6,825 nt of DNA from Candidatus Aphodoplasma excrementigallinarum (GTDB lineage Bacteria; Bacillota; Clostridia; UBA1381; UMGS1253), in the NCBI GenBank assembly GCA_018713805.1, contig DVOF01000179.1:1-6825 (forward strand). The letters are read 5' to 3'. The notes below the pieces were generated by a model. That model was not told the origin of the DNA. It ran no database searches and saw only the letters and a program-made list of their open reading frames with translations. Position 1 is the stretch's first letter; every line of letters starts with the position of its first letter. Below, piece by piece: positions 1 through 5,922 of the stretch. The position numbers were made by a program, and so were the translations under genes.

Positions 1-762
1 TATGGCCAGCGCGGCCTTATCGTTGCGCCGCCGAAGGCGGGTAAGACGACGCTCTTGAAAAATATTGCGCAAAGTATTTCAAAAAACCATCCGGACGTAA
101 AGCTGATCGTCCTGCTCATTGACGAGCGCCCGGAGGAGGTCACTGATATGAAGCGCTCCATCGACGGCGAGGTCATTTATTCGACGTTTGACGAAGCGCC
201 GGAGCACCACTGCAAGATTGCCGAGCTGGTGCTGGAGCGGGCGAAGCGTCTGGTCGAGCATAAAAAGGATGTTGTAATCCTGCTCGACTCGATCACAAGG
301 CTGGCGCGCGCCTACAACCTGACGATTCCGCCGACAGGGCGGACGCTGTCGGGCGGGCTCGACCCGGGCGCTCTGCATAAGCCGAAGCGGTTTCTCGGCG
401 CGGCGCGCAACATCGAGGAGGGCGGCAGCCTGACGATTCTGGCGACTGCGCTGACCGAGACGGGGAGCCGCATGGACGAAGTGATTTTTGAAGAGTTTAA
501 AGGCACGGGCAATATGGAGGTACGCCTTGACCGGCAGTTGCAGGAAAAACGCGTGTTCCCGGCAATTGACATTGCAAAGTCCGGTACACGGCGGGAGGAA
601 GCCCTGCTGAGCCGGGATGAACTGGCGGCAGTCTGGGCGGTGCGTAAGGCATTGTCGAGCCGCAATACGGTCGATGTGACGGAAGAAATCTTAAACAAGC
701 TGACGCGGACGCGGACGAATGCGGACTTTGTGCAGCGGATTCTCGACACCATGGGGCGGTAG
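1..762 (+). CDS. rho: Transcription termination factor Rho, C-terminal ATPase part (5' end outside window)
   Basis: Rho is a hexameric RNA-dependent ATPase and translocase that ends transcription of untranslated RNA in the cytoplasm. The frame is open from base 1, so the visible 253 residues are the C-terminal motor domain; the N-terminal RNA-binding (cold-shock-like) domain lies upstream, roughly 170 residues if sized like E. coli Rho. The Walker A loop APPKAGKTT is at visible residues 9-17. It is followed by the Walker B strand VVILLDSITRLARAYN, the conserved RNA-contacting stretch with LSGGLDPGALHKPKRF, then AARNIEEGGSLTILATAL, the EEFKGTGNMEVRLDR block, and SGTRREE containing the arginine-finger region. 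The end matches the usual Rho C-terminus (NKLTRTRTNADFVQRI). Nothing is disrupted. The stop lies 24 bases before the preferred start of the cysteine desulfurase, with no terminator between them, so readthrough into that gene is plausible. Identification is very secure. Confidence 0.98.
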   Translation, partial: YGQRGLIVAPPKAGKTTLLKNIAQSISKNHPDVKLIVLLIDERPEEVTDMKRSIDGEVIYSTFDEAPEHHCKIAELVLERAKRLVEHKKDVVILLDSITRLARAYNLTIPPTGRTLSGGLDPGALHKPKRFLGAARNIEEGGSLTILATALTETGSRMDEVIFEEFKGTGNMEVRLDRQLQEKRVFPAIDIAKSGTRREEALLSRDELAAVWAVRKALSSRNTVDVTEEILNKLTRTRTNADFVQRILDTMGR

Positions 763-772
763 TGCCTCCTGT

Positions 773-779
773 AAGGGAG
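773..779 (+). promoter_or_regulatory. Ribosome binding site deciding the desulfurase start
   Basis: AAGGGAG lies 7 bases before the ATG at 787 but only 1 base before the in-frame ATG at 781. The spacing favours 787 as the real start; the extra two residues (Met-Gly) from 781 would not matter to function. Confidence 0.7.
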
Positions 780-786
780 AATGGGA

Positions 787-1959
787 ATGGAACAGGAAAG
801 AGAAATCTATTTGGATAACAGCGCGACGACAAAGAGTGCGCCGGAGGTAAATGCGGCAATACTCGACGCGCTCGAGCATTGTTATGGGAACCCGTCGTCG
901 CTGCACCGGCTCGGCATGCAGGCGGAGAAAGCGTTTGGTGCGGCAAAACGTACAGTTGCCGGCCTGCTCGGCGTTACGGAGGGAGAGGTTTATATCACCT
1001 CCGGCGGGACGGAGAGCAGCAACCTCGCTATTCTGGGCGCGGCGGAGGCGAATAAGCGGCGCGGAAGCCACATCATCTGTACCGGCGTGGAGCACCCTGC
1101 GGTGTATGAGACGGTAAAGAGCCTGGCGTCGCGCGGGTTTGAGACCGAATTCCTTGGCGTGGATGCGAATGGGCGCATCTCGTTAGAGGAGTTTGAAGCG
1201 CTTTTGCGGCCGGACACGATCCTGGCCTGCGTGATGCACGTCAACAATGAAACCGGCGCAATCATGCCAGTCGAGGCGCTCAAGCCGGTTATGCAGAAAA
1301 AGTCGCCGCATGCGCTCCTGTTCGTCGACGCGGTGCAGTCGTTTGGCAAAATCGCGGTAAAGCCCGCCAAGTGGGGCGTTGACCTGCTCTCTGCAAGCGC
1401 GCACAAAATCCACGGCCCGAAGGGCGTGGGCGCGCTGTACGTGAAAAAGGGCACGCGTATCGTACCGGTACAGTTCGGCGGCCATCAGCAGGGCGGCCTG
1501 CGTTCCGGGACGGAGAATGTGCCCGGCGCTGCGGGGTTCGGCGCTGCGGCGGCGCTCGCACAGCAGCAGATGGAGGCGCGTTATGCGCATGTGCGGGAGC
1601 TGAATCATCGCCTGCGCGTAGGAATCGAAAGCAACATTGACAACGTCGTATTTAACAGCGGCGATAAGGACGGCGAAAGTCTGCCGTATATTCTAAACGT
1701 ATCGTTTTTGGGCATAAAGGCAGAGATCCTGCTCCATGCGCTCGAAAGCAAGGGCATCTATGTTTCGACAGGGTCGGCATGTTCTTCCAACGCGCCCGCC
1801 CCGAGCCGGACGCTCCTTGCGATGGGGAAAAGCAAAAAAGAGGTTGAGGGCGCGGTGCGCTTCAGCTTCTCGGGCGACAACACGGCGGAGGAAATCGACT
1901 ATACTGTTGAAGCATTGGTGCGCGCTGTAGCGGAAATCCGGAAATATGTAAGGGGATAG
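787..1959 (+). CDS. Cysteine desulfurase, IscS/NifS (class I-like) family, probable sulfur donor to ThiI
   Basis: A PLP-dependent aminotransferase-fold enzyme of 390 residues (family usual about 380-400). It converts L-cysteine to alanine and holds the sulfur as a persulfide on its own cysteine. Numbered from the ATG at 787, the N-terminal YLDNSATT motif is followed by GGTESSN (phosphate-binding turn), His103 in GVEHPAV (stacks on PLP), Asn154 in HVNNETGAI, Asp181 and Gln184 in FVDAVQSFGK (PLP ring contacts), Lys207 in SAHKIHGPKGVG (the Schiff-base lysine), RSGTENV, and the mobile loop STGSACSS with Cys332 as the persulfide cysteine. All key residues are present. There is no iscU, sufU or iscR next to it; instead thiI begins at or just after its stop codon, so a dedicated role in tRNA thiolation is more likely than general Fe-S assembly. 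That role is inferred from context and from the known NifZ-ThiI pair of Bacillus subtilis. It is not certain whether this enzyme also serves Fe-S clusters. Confidence 0.96.
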   Translation: MEQEREIYLDNSATTKSAPEVNAAILDALEHCYGNPSSLHRLGMQAEKAFGAAKRTVAGLLGVTEGEVYITSGGTESSNLAILGAAEANKRRGSHIICTGVEHPAVYETVKSLASRGFETEFLGVDANGRISLEEFEALLRPDTILACVMHVNNETGAIMPVEALKPVMQKKSPHALLFVDAVQSFGKIAVKPAKWGVDLLSASAHKIHGPKGVGALYVKKGTRIVPVQFGGHQQGGLRSGTENVPGAAGFGAAAALAQQQMEARYAHVRELNHRLRVGIESNIDNVVFNSGDKDGESLPYILNVSFLGIKAEILLHALESKGIYVSTGSACSSNAPAPSRTLLAMGKSKKEVEGAVRFSFSGDNTAEEIDYTVEALVRAVAEIRKYVRG

Positions 1960-1964
1960 TGTTG

Positions 1965-1970
1965 AAAGGA
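1965..1970 (+). promoter_or_regulatory. Ribosome binding site supporting the thiI start at 1977
   Basis: AAAGGA ends 6 bases before ATG 1977, a good spacing. A second purine run (AAGGGGA, 1950-1956) precedes the alternative starts GTG 1959 and TTG 1962, and a further in-frame ATG lies at 1983. ThiI homologues start only a few residues before the conserved YGEI motif, which also favours 1977 or 1983. Confidence 0.6.
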
Positions 1971-1976
1971 ATTGGA

Positions 1977-3158
1977 ATGGATATGAAGGAGATCGTACTT
2001 GTTAAATATGGGGAAATCATACTCAAGGGCTTAAACCGCCCGGTATTTGAACATATATTGATCAAAAACATCAAACGCGCGCTAAAGCCGCTCGGCGAAG
2101 TCAGCGTGACGCGCGCGCAGGCGGCAATCTATATTGACCCTGCGGACGGCGTGGACATGGACGAGGTATGCGCGCGATTGCAAAAGGTGTTTGGCATACT
2201 GAGCATTACGCGCGCCTGCGTGGTCGAAAAGGACATCGAAGCGATCAAACGGGCGGCGGTGGAATACTGCGCCGAGGACATTTTGGCGGGCGGGTCGTTT
2301 AAAGTCGAGGCGAAGCGCGCGGACAAGAAGTTCCCGCTCAAGTCGCCGCAGATTTGCGCCGAGGTCGGCGGCTATCTGCACGACAACATTGACGGCGCGG
2401 TTGTGGACGTGAACAACCCGGGCCATACGGTCATGGTCGAGGTACGCGACTTTGCGGCATATGTGTACTGCAAAAAGCTTGAGGGGCAGGGCGGTCTTCC
2501 GGTTGGTACCGGCGGGCGCGCGACGCTGCTTCTGTCCGGCGGGATCGACAGCCCGGTGGCGGGCTACCGTATGGCGCGGCGCGGGCTTTCCATCGACGCG
2601 GTGAACTTTTTCTCCTATCCGTACACGAGCGAGCGTGCAAAGGAAAAGGTGATTGCGCTCGCGTCGATCCTGGCGCAGTATACGGGCCGGATCCGGCTCC
2701 ACATCGTGCCGTTTACGGAGATTCAGCTCGCCATCCGGGACAACTGCCCGGAGGAGCATCTGACGCTTATCATGCGGCGGTTCATGATGAAGATTGCAGA
2801 GCGCGTGGCGCGCCAGAACGGGAGCGAGGCGCTTATTACAGGCGAAAGCCTCGGCCAGGTGGCGAGCCAAACGCTGCAAGCGCTCCATGTGACGAATTCC
2901 GTGGTGGATATGCCGGTGTTCCGGCCTCTCATTGGCATGGATAAGGAGGAAATCGTGCGTACGTCGCGCCAGATCGGCGCGTTTGAGACGTCGATTTTGC
3001 CATATGAGGATTGCTGTACGGTGTTTACGCCGAAGCACCCGACCACGAAGCCGAAGCTTGAGCGCATTATTAAGTCGGAATCCGTGCTGGATATCGAAAA
3101 ATTAATTGAGGAAGCAGTTAACGGCGTGGAAACCATTGTGGTGGAGCCGGAGCGGTAA
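1977..3158 (+). CDS. thiI: tRNA U8 4-thiouridine synthase ThiI (short form without rhodanese domain)
   Basis: ThiI uses ATP to adenylate U8 of tRNA and replaces the oxygen with sulfur, giving s4U8, a near-UV sensor; in some bacteria it is also linked to thiazole synthesis. From ATG 1977 it is 393 residues. The N-terminal ferredoxin-like part begins with IVLVKYGEIILKGLNR. A THUMP domain (about residues 60-165, tRNA acceptor binding) follows, ending near VMVEVRDFAAYVYCKKLEG. The PP-loop ATP pyrophosphatase then starts with LLLSGGIDSPVAGY, with the SGGIDSP signature at 187-193. GESLGQVASQTLQAL and PYEDCCTVFTP (Cys346, Cys347) are conserved in the short ThiI class. The protein ends about where the E. 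coli enzyme would continue into its rhodanese domain carrying Cys456, so sulfur must be delivered directly from a partner, most simply the desulfurase just upstream. If translation began at GTG 1959 the gene would overlap the desulfurase stop by one base; either way coupling is likely. Confidence 0.96.
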   Translation: MDMKEIVLVKYGEIILKGLNRPVFEHILIKNIKRALKPLGEVSVTRAQAAIYIDPADGVDMDEVCARLQKVFGILSITRACVVEKDIEAIKRAAVEYCAEDILAGGSFKVEAKRADKKFPLKSPQICAEVGGYLHDNIDGAVVDVNNPGHTVMVEVRDFAAYVYCKKLEGQGGLPVGTGGRATLLLSGGIDSPVAGYRMARRGLSIDAVNFFSYPYTSERAKEKVIALASILAQYTGRIRLHIVPFTEIQLAIRDNCPEEHLTLIMRRFMMKIAERVARQNGSEALITGESLGQVASQTLQALHVTNSVVDMPVFRPLIGMDKEEIVRTSRQIGAFETSILPYEDCCTVFTPKHPTTKPKLERIIKSESVLDIEKLIEEAVNGVETIVVEPER

Positions 3159-3162
3159 GGAT

Positions 3163-3167
3163 GGAGG
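3163..3167 (+). promoter_or_regulatory. Strong ribosome binding site of the cupin gene
   Basis: GGAGG ends 6 bases before ATG 3174 in the 15-base gap after thiI. This near-ideal site supports the short downstream ORF as a real translated gene. Confidence 0.75.
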
Positions 3168-3173
3168 GGTAGT

Positions 3174-3503
3174 ATGATTATTCAATTCGATACGATCGAG
3201 GAATCTGTGATCCCACATTTTTATGATGGGGAAAAGGAAACCATAGCGCGTATGTACGTCGATGGGCGTAACAAAATCATGCGTGGCAGGCTGCCTGCCG
3301 GCGCGTCGATTGGCCTTCATACGCACGAGACGAGCAGTGAGATCATTTTCGTTTTGGAAGGAAGCGGGAAGGTTCTTTACGACGGCGTTTACGAAGCGTT
3401 GGGTGCCGGCGAGTGCCATTATTGCCCAAAGGGGCATTCGCACAGCCTGATCAACGACACAGAGCGCGACCTTGTATTTTTTGCGGTTGTACCGGAACAA
3501 TAA
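3174..3503 (+). CDS. Small single-domain cupin protein, function unknown
   Basis: A 109-residue soluble protein made of one cupin (beta-barrel) domain, with no signal peptide or membrane segment. Both cupin signatures fit exactly. Motif 1, G(X)5HXH(X)3-4E(X)6G, runs from Gly43 through His49, His51 and Glu56 to Gly63. Motif 2, G(X)5PXG(X)2H(X)3N, runs from Gly79 through Pro85, Gly87 and His90 to Asn94. His49, His51, Glu56 and His90 are therefore the expected metal ligands, with His82 and His88 and Cys81 and Cys84 close by. Such small cupins range from isomerases and dioxygenases to ligand-binding or sensor proteins, so the substrate cannot be read from sequence. It sits 15 bases after thiI and is followed by cinA (31 bases to the preferred start), so it is probably part of the same transcript. 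A link to sulfur or nucleotide metabolism is only guesswork from position. The fold is secure; the role is open. Confidence 0.92.
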   Translation: MIIQFDTIEESVIPHFYDGEKETIARMYVDGRNKIMRGRLPAGASIGLHTHETSSEIIFVLEGSGKVLYDGVYEALGAGECHYCPKGHSHSLINDTERDLVFFAVVPEQ

Positions 3504-3520
3504 AATAAAAAAATATTTTT

Positions 3521-3526
3521 AGGAAG
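3521..3526 (+). promoter_or_regulatory. Ribosome binding site deciding the cinA start
   Basis: AGGAAG ends 8 bases before ATG 3535. The upstream in-frame GTG at 3526 overlaps this site and so cannot use it, and ATG 3530 is out of frame. The A/T-only stretch just before it (3504-3520) should keep the site free of mRNA structure. Confidence 0.7.
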
Positions 3527-3534
3527 TGGATGGT

Positions 3535-4770
3535 ATGGTAGCAGAAATCATTGCAGTCGGGACGGAGCTTTTGCTCGGAGAGATTTTAAACTCGGATTCG
3601 CAGTTTTTGGCCCGCGAGCTGTCAAAGCTGGGAATCAACGTGTATTACCAGACGGTTGTCGGCGACAATGAGGAGCGGCTTACGCAGACAATCAAGACGG
3701 CGTTGTCGCGCTCGGATTTGATTATCACGTCGGGCGGGCTTGGGCCGACGCACGACGACATCACAAAGGAAACGCTTGCTGCGGCGATGGGGGTGGAGCT
3801 GAAGCTCAACGAGACGTGCCTGCACGATATGGAGGCGTATTTCGCGCGCTTAAACAGACCAATGGTGCAGGTAAACGTCAAGCAGGCCATAATGCCGGTT
3901 GGCTGCATTGTACTCAAAAACAACAACGGGACCGCGCCGGGCGGTATCATTGAAAAGGACGGCAAGATTGCCATTTTCCTCCCCGGCCCGCCGAATGAGA
4001 TTGTCCCCATGTATCAGGAAAGCGTCGCGCCGTACCTTGCGGCCAAGTCGGAGGAGATACTATTTTCCAAGACGCTGCGCATCATTGGCATCGGCGAGTC
4101 GAACGTGGAGGAAAAGCTCTCGGAATTTATGCAGAATTCGACAAACCCGACCGTTGCGCCGTATGCAAAGACGGACGAGGTGACGCTGCGGATTACGGCA
4201 AAGTGTAAAAACGAAGAAGAGGCGGAACGGCTGATAGCGCCGGCGGAGGAGAAAATCCGCTCCGTGCTGGGCGATGCGGTGTACGGCGTAAACGACGACA
4301 CCATCTTTGCCGCAGTGTGCCGCCTGTTAAAGGAAAAAAATATGAAGATTGCCTTCGCGGAGAGCTGCACGGGCGGCCTGCTGGCGGAGAAGCTGACGGG
4401 CGTGCCCGGCGCGTCCGAGGTGCTGGAGCAGAGCTTTGTCACATATTCCGGCGCGGCGAAGCACGACCTGCTCGGCGTAAACGAAGTCGCGCTCAGCGAG
4501 TTCGGCGCAGTCAGCGAGCCGGTTGCGTATGAGATGGCGGAGGGCGTAAGGGCGCGCTCCGGCGCGGACATCGGCGTCAGCGTGACGGGCGTGGCCGGCC
4601 CGGATAGCGACGAGAAGGGGAATCCGGTTGGGCTGGTTTACATTGGCATCGCAGGAAAGAATGGTACTACTGTGAAAAAGTTTACCTTTGCCGGCACGCG
4701 GGAGCGCATCCGTACGCGCGCGTGCGTCAACGCCTATGCGGCTGTGCGGGAATATTTGATGGCGCTGTAA
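3535..4770 (+). CDS. cinA: CinA, competence/damage-inducible protein with NMN deamidase (PncC) domain
   Basis: A two-domain cytoplasmic protein of 411 residues, the usual full length. The N-terminal half is a MoaB/MogA-like domain (COG1058), reported in this family to hydrolyse ADP-ribose-type pyrophosphates. It opens with AEIIAVGTELLLGEILNSDS, has TSGGLGPTHDD at residues 65-75, and a later LPGPPNEIVPM loop. The C-terminal domain (from about residue 255) is the CinA/PncC amidohydrolase, which turns nicotinamide mononucleotide into nicotinic acid mononucleotide for NAD recycling. AESCTGGLLAEKL carries the expected nucleophile Ser277, TYSGAAK gives Tyr304 and Lys309 at the same spacing as the Ser/Lys catalytic residues I recall for PncC, and SVTGVAGPDSDEKGNPVG follows. 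Both domains look intact. cinA lies directly before recA, as in Streptococcus pneumoniae and many Firmicutes. There is no terminator between them, so cinA transcripts may run into recA in addition to recA's own promoter. A role in DNA uptake here is not shown. Confidence 0.96.
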   Translation: MVAEIIAVGTELLLGEILNSDSQFLARELSKLGINVYYQTVVGDNEERLTQTIKTALSRSDLIITSGGLGPTHDDITKETLAAAMGVELKLNETCLHDMEAYFARLNRPMVQVNVKQAIMPVGCIVLKNNNGTAPGGIIEKDGKIAIFLPGPPNEIVPMYQESVAPYLAAKSEEILFSKTLRIIGIGESNVEEKLSEFMQNSTNPTVAPYAKTDEVTLRITAKCKNEEEAERLIAPAEEKIRSVLGDAVYGVNDDTIFAAVCRLLKEKNMKIAFAESCTGGLLAEKLTGVPGASEVLEQSFVTYSGAAKHDLLGVNEVALSEFGAVSEPVAYEMAEGVRARSGADIGVSVTGVAGPDSDEKGNPVGLVYIGIAGKNGTTVKKFTFAGTRERIRTRACVNAYAAVREYLMAL

Positions 4771-4777
4771 GTTTTGA

Positions 4778-4806
4778 TTGACAGCCGGGTAAAAAGAAGG
4801 TATAAT
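4778..4806 (+). promoter_or_regulatory. Consensus sigma-A (sigma-70) promoter of recA
   Basis: A perfect -35 box TTGACA (4778-4783) and a perfect -10 box TATAAT (4801-4806) are separated by the ideal 17 bases. The predicted transcription start is near A4813, giving an untranslated leader of about 32 bases. The -35 box begins 7 bases after the cinA stop codon, so recA has its own promoter independent of the upstream genes. A promoter this close to consensus would be very strong when not repressed, which fits the operator immediately downstream. Confidence 0.9.
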
Positions 4807-4813
4807 AGAAACA

Positions 4814-4825
4814 GAACATTCGTTT
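4814..4825 (+). promoter_or_regulatory. Probable LexA (SOS) operator overlapping the recA start of transcription
   Basis: GAAC (4814-4817), four bases (4818-4821) and GTTT (4822-4825) match the Gram-positive/clostridial LexA (DinR) box GAAC-N4-GTTC/T. The two arms agree in seven of eight core bases; only the last arm base departs from a perfect palindrome. The site starts one base after the predicted +1, so bound LexA would block RNA polymerase at the promoter. RecA filament formation after DNA damage would then trigger LexA self-cleavage and release recA. lexA itself is not in the window. Confidence 0.75.
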
Positions 4826-4827
4826 GC

Positions 4828-4837
4828 AAAGGTGGGG
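4828..4837 (+). promoter_or_regulatory. Ribosome binding site of recA
   Basis: AAAGGTGGGG ends 7 bases before ATG 4845. It rules out the in-frame TTG at 4824, which lies upstream of this site and inside the operator. Confidence 0.65.
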
Positions 4838-4844
4838 TACACGC

Positions 4845-5897
4845 ATGGCTGAAACAACAACGGAGAAGAAAAAGGCGCTTGACGCCGCGCTGACGGGGAT
4901 CCGCAAGCAGTTTGGCGAAGGGTCGATCATGAAGCTGGGTGAGAGCGCAAAAACAAATATCGACGTCATTCCGACCGGGTCGCTGAGCCTGGACCTTGCG
5001 CTCGGGATTGGAGGACTGCCGCGCGGCAGGATTGTGGAGATATACGGGCCGGAGTCGTCCGGTAAAACGACGCTGACGCTCCATGTCGTGGCGGAGGCGC
5101 AGAAGTTGGGCGGCGAGGTCGCATTTATTGACGCGGAGCATGCGCTCGACCCGGAGTATGCAAGGAACCTCGGCGTAGATATCGACAATTTGCTTGTGGC
5201 GCAGCCCGACACGGGCGAGCAGGCGCTTGAAATTATGGAGGCGCTGGTGCGCAGCGGCGCAATCGACGTTGTTGTGGTCGACTCGGTGGCCGCGCTCGTG
5301 CCGCGGGCGGAGATCGATGGCGAGATGGGCGAATCGCATGTAGGCCTGCATGCGCGCCTGATGTCGCAGGCGCTCCGGAAGCTGGCGGGTATCCTCAATA
5401 AGTCAAATACGATTGCCATTTTTATCAACCAGCTCCGCGAGAAGGTGGGCGTGGTATACGGCAATCCGGAAACGACGACGGGCGGCCGCGCGCTCAAGTT
5501 TTATGCCTCGGTGCGGCTCGATATCCGCAGGGTCGAGGCGATCAAGAACGGCTCGGAGATCATTGGCAACCGCACGCGCGTCAAGGTAGTAAAAAATAAG
5601 GTGGCGCCGCCGTTTAAAGAGGCGGAATTCGACATCCTGTACGGGCAGGGGATTTCCAAAGAGGGGAACATCCTCGATGTGGCAACGTCGCTTGATATTA
5701 TTCAGAAGAGCGGGTCGTGGTTCTCCTACAATGGAGAGCGGCTCGGGCAAGGGCGCGACAATGTGCGCAAGTATATGGTCGAGAACCCGGCGTTTACGGC
5801 CGACATTGAGGCGCAGATCCGCGAGAAGCTCAATCTTGCGCAGACAGAGCGGATTGACGAAGAGGATGTAACGCCGCTTGGCAAGCCGAAAAAATAA
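4845..5897 (+). CDS. recA: RecA recombinase / SOS co-protease
   Basis: RecA forms ATP-dependent filaments on single-stranded DNA, carries out homologous pairing and strand exchange, and stimulates LexA self-cleavage. From ATG 4845 it has 350 residues, the usual size. In order: an N-terminal helix with the typical KKALDAALTGIRKQFGEGSIMKLG; Walker A GPESSGKT at 68-75 (Lys74, Thr75); FIDAEHALDPEYA with the catalytic Glu region; a Walker B strand DVVVVDSVAALVP with Asp146; loop L1 around GEMGESHVGLHARLMSQ; then INQLREKVGVVYGNPETTTGGRALKFYASVRLDIRR with DNA-binding loop L2; and a C-terminal domain ending in acidic residues (DEEDV) before a basic PLGKPKK tail. Compared with E. coli and Bacillus RecA, the MFG of loop L2 reads VYG (Val204, Tyr205), and L1 has GES and LHA where GDS and LQA are common. 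These are conservative changes in an intact protein. It has its own promoter and probable LexA operator; an exonuclease gene follows 25 bases after the stop. Confidence 0.98.
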   Translation: MAETTTEKKKALDAALTGIRKQFGEGSIMKLGESAKTNIDVIPTGSLSLDLALGIGGLPRGRIVEIYGPESSGKTTLTLHVVAEAQKLGGEVAFIDAEHALDPEYARNLGVDIDNLLVAQPDTGEQALEIMEALVRSGAIDVVVVDSVAALVPRAEIDGEMGESHVGLHARLMSQALRKLAGILNKSNTIAIFINQLREKVGVVYGNPETTTGGRALKFYASVRLDIRRVEAIKNGSEIIGNRTRVKVVKNKVAPPFKEAEFDILYGQGISKEGNILDVATSLDIIQKSGSWFSYNGERLGQGRDNVRKYMVENPAFTADIEAQIREKLNLAQTERIDEEDVTPLGKPKK

Positions 5898-5905
5898 GGG
5901 CAGAT

Positions 5906-5912
5906 AAGAAGG
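5906..5912 (+). promoter_or_regulatory. Ribosome binding site of the exonuclease gene
   Basis: AAGAAGG lies 10 bases before ATG 5923 in the 25-base gap after recA. No promoter or terminator is visible in that gap, so the gene is probably co-transcribed with recA. Confidence 0.55.
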
Positions 5913-5922
5913 TAACGGATTC

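Noticed and set aside
766..779. CTCC...GGAG inverted repeat just before the desulfurase start
   Set aside because: Only four base pairs around a six-base loop. It could slightly mask the ribosome site but is too weak to call a terminator or regulator.
2082..3038. 318-codon open frame on the - strand across thiI
   Set aside because: It is the mirror of a well-conserved gene in GC-rich DNA, has an Arg/His/Ala-rich low-information composition, and resembles no family. thiI on the + strand explains the region fully.
3285..3299. Perfect 6-bp inverted repeat GGCAGG-CTG-CCTGCC inside the cupin gene
   Set aside because: It could form a small hairpin but is in coding sequence (Gly-Arg-Leu-Pro-Ala), has no T tract and is expected by chance in GC-rich codons.
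3504..3520. A/T-only stretch with the palindrome AAAAATATTTTT between the cupin and cinA
   Set aside because: Considered as terminator or promoter. It lacks a GC stem, and TAAAAT at 3501-3506 has no -35 box at proper spacing. More likely it just keeps the cinA ribosome site unstructured.
4727..5497. 256-codon open frame on the - strand covering the cinA end, the recA promoter and much of recA
   Set aside because: Ser/Pro-rich shadow of recA with no recognisable domain; it would also run through the recA promoter and operator.
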